NCBI RefSeq assembly: GCF_041361345.1
Contig: NZ_JBGKAD010000001.1
Location: 744,001-808,000, forward strand
Direction: 5' to 3'
Source: Halobaculum sp. MBLA0147
GTDB taxonomy: Archaea; Halobacteriota; Halobacteria; Halobacteriales; Haloferacaceae
Length of the DNA: 64,000 nt
Position 1 is the first letter of the stretch; each line of letters starts with the position of its first letter. The notes under the pieces are model-generated. The model was not told the DNA's origin. It ran no database searches and saw nothing but the letters and a program-made list of their open reading frames with translations. Shown one piece after another: positions 42,691 to 51,659 of this stretch. The translations under genes and the position numbers were made by a program.

Positions 42691-43467
42691 TCACTCGGTC
42701 GACTCGTCGTCGGCGTCGGCCTCGTCGGTCTCCGCCGCGAGGTAGCCGAACTCCTCGAGGTAGTCGCCGACGGTCTCGGCGTCGTGGGTGGTGTACACCG
42801 GGTCCTCGCTCGGGATCGTCGCCAGCCCGACGCCGTCGGGCGTGAGCCCCTCGTCGCCGTTCGTCTCCGCGAGCGCACCGAACGCCAACTCGATCCCCTC
42901 CTCCAGCGTCAACTCCTCGGCGAACCCCTCCTCGAGGTACTCGCGGATGTCCTTCCGGTTCTCGCCGACGGACAGCGCCTTCCACTCGTAGGGCGTCCCG
43001 GAGGGGTCCGTCTCGAACAGGCGCGGCTCGCCGTCCTCGACGCCCGCGACGATCAGGGCGACGCCGAACGGGCGGGCGCCGCCGACCTGCGTGTACTGTT
43101 GGATGTTGTCCGTGATGCGCTTCGTCAGCGTCTCGACGCCGATGGGCTCGCCGTAGCGGAGCCGCTCGACCTGCGCCTGCTGGCGCGCGAAGTCGATCAG
43201 TTTCCGCGCGTCGGCAACGTGGCCGGCGCTCGCGATGCCGACGTGGTCGTCGGCCTTGTGGAGCTTCTCCACCGACGACGGCTCCATCAGTTCGGAGCGC
43301 GAGCGCTTGTCGGCCGCGAGGACGACCCCCTCGTCCGTCCGCACGCCGACGCTGGCCGTGCCGCGCTTGACCGCCTCGCGCGCGTACTCGACCTGGTAGA
43401 GTCGGCCGTCCGGTGAGAAGATGGTGATACCGCGGTCGTACGCCTGCTGTTGTTGTTGACCTTGCAT
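42691..43467 (-). CDS. psmA: Proteasome alpha subunit
   Basis: Forms the outer rings of the 20S proteasome. 258 residues; YDRGITIFSPDGRLYQVEYA is the alpha-type N-terminal gate and helix H0, followed by GVVLAADKRS, ASAGHVADARKLIDFAR and YTQVGGARPFGVALIVAG. The C-terminal 20 residues are acidic (ETDEADADDESTE), as usual in haloarchaea; no active-site Thr, as expected for alpha. Six bases after the rnp2 stop, so cotranscribed. The N-terminus MQGQQQQQA has a Gln run. Confidence 0.97.
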   Translation of the reverse strand: MQGQQQQQAYDRGITIFSPDGRLYQVEYAREAVKRGTASVGVRTDEGVVLAADKRSRSELMEPSSVEKLHKADDHVGIASAGHVADARKLIDFARQQAQVERLRYGEPIGVETLTKRITDNIQQYTQVGGARPFGVALIVAGVEDGEPRLFETDPSGTPYEWKALSVGENRKDIREYLEEGFAEELTLEEGIELAFGALAETNGDEGLTPDGVGLATIPSEDPVYTTHDAETVGDYLEEFGYLAAETDEADADDESTE

Positions 43468-43473
43468 GGGTTG

Positions 43474-43980
43474 TCAGGTGTCGGTCGACTCGGAGCGTTC
43501 GACAGACAGGTCCGTCTCGGCCGCCCCGACGAACCCCGTCGCGGTCGCCACGTCCGCGGTCCGCCCGCGGTCGGACACTCGCACGGAGTCGCCACGGAAG
43601 ACGGCGTCTCGTTCGTCTCCCACTCCGCCGTCTGCGTGTAAATAGCTTTCCTCACAGGCCCGGATCGTCCCCGAGACACCCCGGACACGCACGCCGACCG
43701 GGTCGCCGTCGACGGCGTCGACACACGCGAGTGCCGCCCGACCCGTCTCGACCTCGTCGCGCCGGACGCGGACGATCGCCTCCGCGGCCCCCTCGACCCG
43801 TCGGAACCGCACTAGAGAGCAGTCGGCGTCCGCACTCCCGGGGTCGCCCAGCAGGTTCTGGGCGGCGTACCACAGCGCCCGCTGGAACGACTCTCTGTCG
43901 AGCCTCGCGTCCGGCCACGTCTCGATCCCCACCGCGAGGTAGCGCCACCGGGGCCGGGCGTGTTTCGGGAGGTGTTTCAC
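43474..43980 (-). CDS. rnp2: RNase P protein component 2 (Pop5)
   Basis: Partner of Rpp30 in archaeal RNase P, which matures tRNA 5' ends. 168 residues: MKHLPKHARPRWRYLAVGIE is the family start, FQRALWYAAQNLLGD and EAIVRVRRDEVETGRAAL the core. The last 50 residues (GRTADVATATGFVG and beyond) are a haloarchaeal extension. Upstream of psmA on the same strand; the other subunit rnp3 is two genes upstream. Confidence 0.9.
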   Translation of the reverse strand: MKHLPKHARPRWRYLAVGIETWPDARLDRESFQRALWYAAQNLLGDPGSADADCSLVRFRRVEGAAEAIVRVRRDEVETGRAALACVDAVDGDPVGVRVRGVSGTIRACEESYLHADGGVGDERDAVFRGDSVRVSDRGRTADVATATGFVGAAETDLSVERSESTDT

Positions 43981-44074
43981 GCGTCGCCCTCCCGAGGCGG
44001 TACGAATCGGGACTGCACGCCGGTCGGACTCCCGAGACGCCGGGTCACGTTCTGGGAGTCCGCGAGACGCCCAG

Positions 44075-44734
44075 TCACGTCTCCCGACCGCCGGAGACGA
44101 CGCGCTCGGCGGTGATCACACCCACCTGGTCGTGGACGCGGTCAACCCGTGTCACGGCGTAACCGGTGTCGGTGAACGCGTCGACGAGCGTCCCGACCGT
44201 CGACGGGTCGTCGACTTCGGGGTCGTAGAACGGCTCCGCGGGGTTCGGCTCGTCGAAGAACATCACGTCGCCGAGCACGATCCGGCGCGGCCCGACGGAG
44301 TCGGACCGCGAGGGTGTCCCGCCGCCGTCCAGCGCCGCGAACGTCTCGATGGCCTCCCGCTTCTCCGCGTCGCTCAGGTGGTGGAGCGCGAAGTTCGTCG
44401 TCACGATCTGGGCGGGGCCGTCGTACTCCGGCGCCCGAAACTCTCCGTAGTCGAACGTCACGTTCTCGATCCCGCGCTCGTCGGCCTTCCGGCGCGCCTC
44501 CGCGAGCATCCCGTCGCTCACGTCGCGTCCCACCACCCGGTCGGCGTCCTCGGCGAGCGCCAGCGCGATGGCACCGGTGCCGGTCCCGAGGTCCAACACG
44601 GTGTCCGTGTGGTTCGGCGCGGCGCGGTCGATCACGAGACTGGCACACGCCTCGTACTCCTCGCTCTTCGAGTCGTCGTACTCCGGGGCCGCCTCCGAGA
44701 ACCGGTCCGCGTGTTCACCGATCGTCTTCTTCAT
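44075..44734 (-). CDS. Class I SAM-dependent methyltransferase between the RNase P genes
   Basis: 219 residues from ATG 44734 (MKKTIGEHADRFSEAAP). Motif I TVLDLGTGTGAIALALA, acidic VGRDVSDGMLAEARRKA, motif IV IVTTNFALHHLSD, and VLGDVMFFDEPNP. Resembles the UbiE/ubiquinone-type group. Its start overlaps the end of rnp3 by 20 bases, so it belongs to the RNase P-proteasome operon. Whether it modifies tRNA, protein or a small molecule cannot be read. Confidence 0.9.
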   Translation of the reverse strand: MKKTIGEHADRFSEAAPEYDDSKSEEYEACASLVIDRAAPNHTDTVLDLGTGTGAIALALAEDADRVVGRDVSDGMLAEARRKADERGIENVTFDYGEFRAPEYDGPAQIVTTNFALHHLSDAEKREAIETFAALDGGGTPSRSDSVGPRRIVLGDVMFFDEPNPAEPFYDPEVDDPSTVGTLVDAFTDTGYAVTRVDRVHDQVGVITAERVVSGGRET

Positions 44735-45566
44735 ACCTCCCACGTGTGACGCCCGGAGTGATGAACGACTCGGAGCGACGCCGCCGACTCTCCCGGACGA
44801 CCGCCCCCCACGCCGCGAGTCCCCGCCGGACGGCGTCCGGCTCGAACCCGACCTGCTGCCCGACGGCGACCAGCTCCCGGGGCGCGCGTAGTTGGAGGTG
44901 GCTCTCTGCGCGTGCCGAGACGACGAACGGCGCGTCGTAGTACGTCAGCAACTCGCGGAGTTTCCGCAACGCCTGGAGGTGCTGGACGCGGTCGCCGCCC
45001 GCACGCCGGAGCACCGGCCCGAGGTTCACTTCCACGTGCGTACGGTTGTCCCTGGCCGCCTTCGCGAGGACGTGGTTGAAGTCGCCGTCACCACGCATCG
45101 GCGTCGCCAACACGTCGACGCGGTCCTGTTCGACGGCGAACCGGTTCAGTTCCGGTGTCCCGCCGCGGACGATCACCACGTCGTGATCCGGCCGGAAGTT
45201 CCCCACCGCCCCGCTGGCCGACGCCGGGTCGTCCGCGTCGATCTCGACACCCGTCGCCACGTCGATCTCCGCGGTCGCTCGCAGGTCCTCGGCGCCGCTC
45301 GCCGCCGCGCGCGTCCGGACGACCACCCCGTCGAAGCCGTACTCGGCGGCGGTCGCGACGTACCGCGCGGCCGTCGTCTCTCCCTCCGGATAGGCAGTCA
45401 CCGCCTCGTACGGGCCCGCCGTGGCCGTCTCGGACTCTCTCGTCTCGGACCTCGTCTCTCCCGACTCCGTCTCCTCGGGCTCCCCCGTCTCGGACTCCCC
45501 TGCCTCGGAGTCTCTCGCCTCGGACTCCCCTGCCTCGGACTCCGTCTCTCCGGACACGTCACTCAC
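44715..45566 (-). CDS. rnp3: RNase P protein component 3 (Rpp30) with acidic extension
   Basis: 283 residues from GTG 45566. TIM-barrel-like subunit: YEAVTAYPEG, YGFDGVVVRTR, VATGVEIDADD, DHDVVIVRGGTPELNRFAVE, VDVLATPMRGDGDFNHVLAKAA, HVEVNLGPVLR, APFVVSARAESHLQLRAPREL. The first 45 residues are a Ser/Glu/Thr repeat region (SEAGESE-type), probably an added disordered tail. Start GTG 45557 is the alternative. The GTG lies just ahead of the folC-folP stop, so the three genes are one operon. Confidence 0.9.
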   Translation of the reverse strand: MSDVSGETESEAGESEARDSEAGESETGEPEETESGETRSETRESETATAGPYEAVTAYPEGETTAARYVATAAEYGFDGVVVRTRAAASGAEDLRATAEIDVATGVEIDADDPASASGAVGNFRPDHDVVIVRGGTPELNRFAVEQDRVDVLATPMRGDGDFNHVLAKAARDNRTHVEVNLGPVLRRAGGDRVQHLQALRKLRELLTYYDAPFVVSARAESHLQLRAPRELVAVGQQVGFEPDAVRRGLAAWGAVVRESRRRRSESFITPGVTRGRYEEDDR

Positions 45567-48258
45567 CGCCGTGGAACCGTTCTGCGAACCCGTCCGGGTC
45601 GGCCGCCGCGGCGGCGACACGCACCGCCTGGACGTTCTCGCGGGCGTCGTGGACCCGAACCAGGTCGGCGCCGTTGGCCGCCGCGACGGCCGTCCCGGCG
45701 ACCGTCTCCGGGAGTGCGTCACCCGTCTCGCCGTCGACGAACTCGAACATCGACTTGTGAGAGTGGCCGATCAACACCGGACAGCCGAGCGCGTGGAACT
45801 CGTCGACGCGACCCAACAGTTCGAAGCTCTCGGCGGCCGTCTTCCCGAATCCGAGGCCGGGGTCGACGATCACGTTCTCCCGTGGGACGCCCGCCTCCTC
45901 CGCGAGCAGGACCCGCTCGCGCAACTCGGCGATCACGTCCCGCACCACGTCGTCGTACTCCACCTCCTTGTCCGGCACCACCGGCGCGTCGATGCTGTGC
46001 ATCACGATCACCGGCACGTCCCGCTCGGCGGCGAGAAAGCGCATCTCCGGGTCCGCGAGCCCGGTCACGTCGTTGAGCACGTCCGCCCCGGCGTCGAGTG
46101 CCGCCTCGGCGACCGCCGGCTTGCGCGTGTCGGCCGAGACGAGCACGTCCGGCTCGGCGTCCGTGACGGCCTCGATCACGGGGACGATCCGCTCGATCTC
46201 CTCGTCGACCGGGACCGGGTCCGCGCCGGGACGGGTGCTCTCGCCGCCCACGTCGACCACGTCGACGCCCGCCGCGACCAACTCCCGTGCTCCGGCGACC
46301 GCGTCCTCGATGTCGTAGTACTCGCCGCCGTCGTGGAAGGAGTCCGGCGTGACGTTCAACACGCCCATCACCGCCGTGCCGGTCTCCCACGGGTACGACT
46401 CGGCCGCGTCGTCCGCATCGTCGCGGTCTCTCTCCGTTCGCCCAGTGCGGCCGTCGCGGTCCCCCTCCCCGAACACTGCGTCTCCGAGGTCGTCGGCCAC
46501 GCCGTGGAACGCCAGCCCGCGGTCCCGGAGGGCACCACACAGTCGCCGGAACCCCGCGTGGGTGCCGGCGAGGACGACCCGCACTGTCCGACCGGGGTCG
46601 TCGAACCCGCTCGCGGCGACCGTCACGTCGGCGTCGTTCGCGGCGTCCCGGAGCGTCCGGGCGCGCTCCCCGTCCAGGCGCGTCTCGACGACCTCGTGGA
46701 CCGTCTCCGCCGCCCGCCTGGTGACGGTCTCGGGTGTGGCGTGGACGCCGTCCAACACCTCGCGGGCGTCCGCGCCGTCGTCGACCTGGCGGCGTGTCAC
46801 CGTCCGCGTCCACTCGGCGCGGGCGGCGGCGACACAGTACAGCGAACCGGTGAGGAGGACCAGATCCTCGGGAGCCGCGTCCGCCCTGGCCGCCGCCAGC
46901 GCCGCCACCACGGAGTCGTCGACACCCTCGCCACCGATACCGCCGTCGCCGCCAGTAGCTGCGGTGTCGTCACTCTCGTCGCCCACACCCTCGTCGGCGG
47001 CAGTTCCGTGTCCGTCTCCGCGTCCGTCGACACCCCCGTCGCCACGGTACACCGTCGCGTCCGTCTCTCGTTCGAAGACGCGAGCCAAGGCGGCGGGGTC
47101 GGCCGCTCGGGACGAGCCGGGTGTACAGGTGCGGACCGTCGCCGCCGACGGGAGCGCCGCGGCCATCTCCCCGTGATCCTTGTCGTGCATCGCTCCGAAC
47201 ACGACGTGACAGTCGCCGTGGTCGAACTCCGCGACGGTGTCGGCCAACGCCGCACACGCGGCCGGGTTGTGCGCGCCGTCCAACACGACTGTCGGCTCCG
47301 TCTCCACCACCTCGAACCGGCCCGGCCACGTCGCGTTCCGCAACCCACGCTGGATCGTTCCCGTGTCCGTCACGCCTAGTTGGCGGAGCAGCGCCGTCGC
47401 GACGCCCGCGTTCGTCGCCTGGTAGGCCCCCAACAGCGGCAGTCGCGCCGACAACTCCCAGTCGGCTGCGTCCAGTCCGATCCGCGACTCCTGGTGGCTC
47501 TCCCGGCCCTCGTAGCTCGTACGGATCGTGGGTCCCGCCGGCTCTGGGGTCGTGTCGGCCGAGTCGTCGCCGTCCGCGTTCCGAGTCACGTCGCTCTCGA
47601 CACCAGGCCCGGCGACGGTGACCAGTTCGTCGACCGCCTCACGGAGCGTCGCCAACCCCTCGCCGCTCGCGGCGGTGACCAGCGGCGCGTCGGCGGGTGT
47701 GACCGGAGCGAAGCTACGGGCGATCTCCGGGACCGTCTCCCCGAGCACGGACGTGTGTTCGAGTGCGACGTTCGTCACGGCGGCCGCGTCCGGTTCGACG
47801 ACGCTCGTCGCGTCGAGTTCTCCCCCCATCCCGGCCTCCAAGACGGCCACGTCCACGTCCGCGCGGTCGAATCGCCACAGCGCCATCGCGGTGACGACCT
47901 CGAAGAAGGTCAACGGCTCCCCGTCCGCGGCCCGCTCGACCAGCCACGGGCGGACCTCTTCGACGAACTCCGTCACGGCCGCCTCCGGGATGGGCCGCCC
48001 GTCGACGCGGATTCGCTCGCGGAGGTCCTCGAAGTGCGGCGACGTGTACAGCCCGACGCGCCGGTCCGTCTCCCGCAGGACGGACGCGACCATCCGCGCG
48101 ACGCTCCCCTTCCCGTTCGACCCCGCGACCTGGACGACCGTCGGCGTCTCGTGGGGGTCGCCCAGCTCCGCCAGCAACGCCCGGACGGACGCCGTCCCCG
48201 GGTCGACCTGGAAGCGACGGAGGTCGAAGAGGAAGTTCGTCGCCTCGTCGTAGTGCAT
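45559..48258 (-). CDS. folCP: Bifunctional folylpolyglutamate synthase / dihydropteroate synthase fusion
   Basis: 899 residues from ATG 48258 (MHYDEATNFLF). FolC part (about 1-480): VAGSNGKGSVARMVASVL P-loop, TSPHFEDLRERIRV, LEAGMGGELDAT, NVALEHTSVLGET, VVLDGAHNPAAC. A linker region (about 480-620) contains Gly/Asp-rich sequence and a block VVLAGTHAGFRRLCGAL of unknown role. FolP part (about 620-899): GVLNVTPDSFHDGG, DVGGESTRPGADPV, LVSADTRKPAVAEAALDAGADVLND, VDPGLGFGKT, PVLIGHSHKS. Known fusion in haloarchaea; it joins two non-consecutive steps of folate/pterin synthesis. A CTTTTTACGG upstream is promoter-like. Confidence 0.95.
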   Translation of the reverse strand: MHYDEATNFLFDLRRFQVDPGTASVRALLAELGDPHETPTVVQVAGSNGKGSVARMVASVLRETDRRVGLYTSPHFEDLRERIRVDGRPIPEAAVTEFVEEVRPWLVERAADGEPLTFFEVVTAMALWRFDRADVDVAVLEAGMGGELDATSVVEPDAAAVTNVALEHTSVLGETVPEIARSFAPVTPADAPLVTAASGEGLATLREAVDELVTVAGPGVESDVTRNADGDDSADTTPEPAGPTIRTSYEGRESHQESRIGLDAADWELSARLPLLGAYQATNAGVATALLRQLGVTDTGTIQRGLRNATWPGRFEVVETEPTVVLDGAHNPAACAALADTVAEFDHGDCHVVFGAMHDKDHGEMAAALPSAATVRTCTPGSSRAADPAALARVFERETDATVYRGDGGVDGRGDGHGTAADEGVGDESDDTAATGGDGGIGGEGVDDSVVAALAAARADAAPEDLVLLTGSLYCVAAARAEWTRTVTRRQVDDGADAREVLDGVHATPETVTRRAAETVHEVVETRLDGERARTLRDAANDADVTVAASGFDDPGRTVRVVLAGTHAGFRRLCGALRDRGLAFHGVADDLGDAVFGEGDRDGRTGRTERDRDDADDAAESYPWETGTAVMGVLNVTPDSFHDGGEYYDIEDAVAGARELVAAGVDVVDVGGESTRPGADPVPVDEEIERIVPVIEAVTDAEPDVLVSADTRKPAVAEAALDAGADVLNDVTGLADPEMRFLAAERDVPVIVMHSIDAPVVPDKEVEYDDVVRDVIAELRERVLLAEEAGVPRENVIVDPGLGFGKTAAESFELLGRVDEFHALGCPVLIGHSHKSMFEFVDGETGDALPETVAGTAVAAANGADLVRVHDARENVQAVRVAAAAADPDGFAERFHGGE

Positions 48259-48529
48259 ACCGACTCGTTGGCCGGCGGTCCGTAAAAAGTGACTCGTGAC
48301 GGCAGGTGGATCGCGCGGCGGCCAGCCGCGCGCTGGTAGTGGATCGCGCGGCGAACGGCCACGCGCTGCCGGTGGGCCGCGAGGCACCTATCCCCGCGGC
48401 GCTCGAGCGGTCGCGAGGTGCCCACCCTCGCGTCCGCTCGTGGGGCACGAGGCGTCCTGCCTCGCGACGGTCACCGCCCCGGCACGGCGCGGCGCGGCGA
48501 CCGACTCGCCGCGTGTCGACTCGTGGTCG
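48259..48529. other. Intergenic region with imperfect 33-bp duplication and hairpins
   Basis: GTGGATCGCGCGGCG occurs at 48306 and 48339, a degenerate 33-bp tandem pair. CGAGGC-GTCCT-GCCTCG forms a 6-bp hairpin near 48449-48465, and GGTGGGC with GCCCACC an inverted repeat around 48371-48426. The region lies downstream of the propeller gene and upstream of folCP, so it may hold a terminator. No gene supported. Confidence 0.5.
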
Positions 48530-49972
48530 TTACGAGTTGACGTTCGTGACCTCGAAGAAGAACGTCTCGTCGGTCCCGTCGGCGTAGGTGAGCGTCGCGC
48601 TGATGTAGTCGCCGCTCGGGCGCTCCTGAACTGGGTTCACGGTCAGAGCGACGTTGCCGTTGTCGTACTTTCCGAAGTCGAACGTCCCGGTCTCGCCGGC
48701 CGCCAGCGTCGGCGGGTTGGCGAAGCTCCGGAGCGTCGAGTCGACCGGGAAGCCCTGCTTGTCTCCGTGAACCGCGTTGCCGTCCACGGTGACCTCGGGG
48801 CCGGAGCGCTTGATCGTCTCGACCTGGACGTTCGTCTCCAGCGCCCACTGGTCGAGCGTGACGCTCTGCTCGCCGACGTTCTCCAGCGTGAAGGTGAGCG
48901 TCTTCGACCCGCTCGTCTGGGTGCTGGTGCGGCCGATCCGACCGGCATCACCCTCTTGGGAGCCACCGGACGACGGGGAGTCGGCCTCTGCGTCCGGGTT
49001 CGTCTCGACGATCGTCCCGGAGGCACCGACGGCGATGTCGTTGCCGTCCTGGTCGACGATGGCACGCAGGGTCTGGCCGTTCGGCGTCTCGTCCTCGGAC
49101 CACGAGCCGTTCTCGCGGTCGTAGATGGCGCCGCTGGCGCCGGCCGCGTAGCCGTCGCCCGCGTCGACCTCCACGTCGCGGAAGGTGCGCTTCGAGATCT
49201 TGTTGCGGAACCACTTCGGCGTCCCCTCGGCGTCCGGCTCGTAGTGGTAGATCACGCCGGAGCCGGCGGCGACCCACACGTCGTCTTTCGCGTTGGAGTC
49301 GACGCCGTACAGCGACACGTCCGCGTCCGCGATGCCCGTGCGGTTCCAGGTCGTGCCGTCGCCCGTGTAGAACACCTTCGCGTTGCCGTTGACGAGGTGT
49401 CCCTTCCGGCCGTCGAAGAAGTCGATCGACTGGATCGCCGCTCCCTGTCCGACGGAGACGGAGTTCCAGGTGCCCGTCGCACCGTTCTCGAAGGAGTAGT
49501 AGACGGAGCCGGAGTCACCGGCGACGTAGACGTTCGCCTCGTCGGCGTTCCCGGTGACGGCCACGTCGTTGAAGTTGTTCGTCACGTCGTTCGGAGCGGA
49601 GTAGCTCTCCAGGTTCCCCGTCTGGACGTCGTACTCGCCGATGGCGCCGGAGGAACCGACGAACCAGAGGCGCTTGCCGTCGTCGGTCACGTCCGCGCCG
49701 TAGAGGCTGTTGCCGTTGCCCGTGGGGCCGCCGTCGACGACCTTGACCCAGCCCTGGTCCGTCCGCTCGATCACGACGCCGCCGCCACCGACGGCGAAGG
49801 CGTTCCGCGTCGTCGACTCCACGTCGTACAGCGTCGCGTCGACCGGGGACGTCGACAACTCCCACGTCGCCGACTCCGCGGTCGCGCTCCCGACGCCCAG
49901 CGCGGTCCCGCCGACTGCGGCCGCGCCCAGTTTGAGTACGCTCCGTCGCGATGTCGAGGTTCGTTCCGACAT
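48530..49972 (-). CDS. Tat-exported beta-propeller protein
   Basis: 480 residues. SRRSVLKLGAAAVGGTALG is a twin-arginine signal with predicted cleavage near GSATAES; no lipobox. The body repeats a blade pattern (LYDVESTTRNAFAVGGGGVVIERT, LYGADVTDDGKRLWFVGSSGAIGEYD, VYVAGDSGSVYYSFEN, VWVAAGSGVIYHYE, GYAAGASGAIYDREN), about 6-7 blades, similar to YCF48/Ycf48-like propellers. The C-terminal 150 residues are an Ig-like domain (LTFTLENVGEQSVTLDQW). Function unknown; surface-exposed. Confidence 0.88.
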   Translation of the reverse strand: MSERTSTSRRSVLKLGAAAVGGTALGVGSATAESATWELSTSPVDATLYDVESTTRNAFAVGGGGVVIERTDQGWVKVVDGGPTGNGNSLYGADVTDDGKRLWFVGSSGAIGEYDVQTGNLESYSAPNDVTNNFNDVAVTGNADEANVYVAGDSGSVYYSFENGATGTWNSVSVGQGAAIQSIDFFDGRKGHLVNGNAKVFYTGDGTTWNRTGIADADVSLYGVDSNAKDDVWVAAGSGVIYHYEPDAEGTPKWFRNKISKRTFRDVEVDAGDGYAAGASGAIYDRENGSWSEDETPNGQTLRAIVDQDGNDIAVGASGTIVETNPDAEADSPSSGGSQEGDAGRIGRTSTQTSGSKTLTFTLENVGEQSVTLDQWALETNVQVETIKRSGPEVTVDGNAVHGDKQGFPVDSTLRSFANPPTLAAGETGTFDFGKYDNGNVALTVNPVQERPSGDYISATLTYADGTDETFFFEVTNVNS

Positions 49973-50413
49973 GTACCCGCAGGGTGGATGTACACAGGGG
50001 TAAGCTGTGAACCTAATTTGTTAGTCGGTGAGAGATTGCCGAGAGTCTAACAGTACAGACGGAGAGACGTGTATCGAACGGGCACGTAGGTATCGCCGGT
50101 TTCCGTCCGAGAACGACCCGAGATCGCGGCCGGGTGTGGACACGTCCCGTAGTCACACGATCTGCTGCCCGCCGCGCCGTTCCAGGTACACACGAGTGTA
50201 TCGAGCGCGTGCCGTGGTGAAAGTCTCGGCAGTACGGCACGTGACACGGTGGCTCTGCTGGCGCGACACGCGCCGGCGGTGCGACACGGGGTCGTCCCGA
50301 CGGGGCGACACTGGTGGTGTGGGCGAGTGGGGCTGGCCGGGCGAGGCGAGACCCGCGACCCGGGTGGCGACGGCCGACGCAAGGTTTACCCCCAGCCGAG
50401 TGAAGGTCGAGGC
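49973..50413. promoter_or_regulatory. Divergent intergenic region, propeller gene / gluconate dehydratase
   Basis: No gene seen. On the plus strand AAGGTTTACCC (about 50381-50391) lies at TATA distance from the dehydratase ATG 50414. On the minus strand AAATTAGG near 50015-50025 may serve the propeller gene. CGTGCCGT (50208-50215) and ACGGCACG (50234-50241) form an inverted repeat with an 18-base spacer, a possible operator, for instance for a sugar-responsive regulator; this is inference. Confidence 0.5.
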
Positions 50414-51652
50414 ATGGCGAGAGACTACGAGTCGCTCCACGATCCGAACGCGGAGTACACGATGCGGGAACTCTCCGCGGAGACGATGGGTGCGACCGCG
50501 AAGCGCGGGGGCGGCCGCGACGTGGAGATCACGGACGTACAGTGTACGATGGTCGACGGGAACTTCCCGTGGACGCTCGTCCGGATCTACACGGACGCCG
50601 GGATCGTCGGGACCGGCGAGGCGTACTGGGGTGCGGGCGTGCCGGAGTTGATCGAGCGGATGACGCCGTTCCTCCGCGGGGAGAACCCGCTGGACATCGA
50701 CCGGCTGTACGAGCACCTGATCCAGAAGATGTCCGGCGAGGGAACCGTCGAGGGGGTCACCGTCACCGCGATCGCCGGGATCGAGATCGCACTCCACGAC
50801 CTCGCGGGGAAGATCCTCGAGGTGCCCGCCTACCAGCTGCTCGGCGGGAAGTACCGCGACGAGGTGCGCGTGTACAACGACTGTCACACCGAGGCGGAGG
50901 CGGACCCCGAGGCGTGTGCCGACGAGGCCGAGCGCGTCGTCGAGGAGTTGGGGTACGACGCCCTGAAGTTCGACCTGGACGTACCCTCGGGCCACGAGAA
51001 GGACCGCGCGAACCGCCACCTGCGACCGGGCGAGATTCGGCACAAGGCGGAGATCGTCGAGAAAGTGACCGAGCGCGTGAAGGACCGCGCGGACGTGGCG
51101 TTCGACTGTCACTGGACGTTCTCGGGCGGGAGCGCGAAGCGGCTCGCGGACGCCATCGAGGAGTACGACGTGTGGTGGCTCGAAGACCCCGTGCCGCCGG
51201 AGAACCTCGAGGTCCAAGAGGAGGTCACGAAGTCCACGACGACGCCCATCGCCGTCGGGGAGAACCGCTACCGAGTGACGGAGGAGCGACGCCTGATCGA
51301 GACCCAGGCGGTCGACATCGTCGCGCCGGACCTGCCGAAGGTCGGTGGGATGCGCGAGACGCGGAAGATAGCGGACGTGGCGAACCAGTACTACGTGCCG
51401 GTGGCGATGCACAACGTCTCTTCGCCGGTGGCGACGATGGCCTCCGCACAGGTCGGCGCGGCGATCCCCAACTCGCTGGCCGTGGAGTTCCACTCCTACG
51501 AACTCGACTGGTGGGGTGACCTCGTAGAGGAGGACGTGATCGTCGACGGCTCCGTCGAGATTCCAGAAGAACCCGGGTTGGGCGTGACGCTGGACATGGA
51601 CGTGGTGGAAGCGCACATGGTCGAGGGTGAGACGTTGTTCGACCCGGCGTAG
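50414..51652 (+). CDS. gad: D-gluconate dehydratase (enolase superfamily)
   Basis: 412 residues from ATG 50414. Dehydrates gluconate to 2-keto-3-deoxygluconate in the semi-phosphorylative Entner-Doudoroff pathway. Mandelate-racemase-like fold: N-terminal cap with EAYWGAGVPELIERM, barrel with KFDLDVPSGHEKDR, metal ligands in AFDCHWTFSGG (Asp), WWLEDPVPPEN (Glu) and PIAVGENRYR (Glu), and VAMHNVSSPVAT (His). D-galactonate dehydratase is the alternative; glucose dehydrogenase and gfcR in the same window favour gluconate. Start chosen because MARDYESLHDPNAEYTMREL opens the family. Confidence 0.9.
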   Translation: MARDYESLHDPNAEYTMRELSAETMGATAKRGGGRDVEITDVQCTMVDGNFPWTLVRIYTDAGIVGTGEAYWGAGVPELIERMTPFLRGENPLDIDRLYEHLIQKMSGEGTVEGVTVTAIAGIEIALHDLAGKILEVPAYQLLGGKYRDEVRVYNDCHTEAEADPEACADEAERVVEELGYDALKFDLDVPSGHEKDRANRHLRPGEIRHKAEIVEKVTERVKDRADVAFDCHWTFSGGSAKRLADAIEEYDVWWLEDPVPPENLEVQEEVTKSTTTPIAVGENRYRVTEERRLIETQAVDIVAPDLPKVGGMRETRKIADVANQYYVPVAMHNVSSPVATMASAQVGAAIPNSLAVEFHSYELDWWGDLVEEDVIVDGSVEIPEEPGLGVTLDMDVVEAHMVEGETLFDPA

Positions 51653-51659
51653 ACCACGA

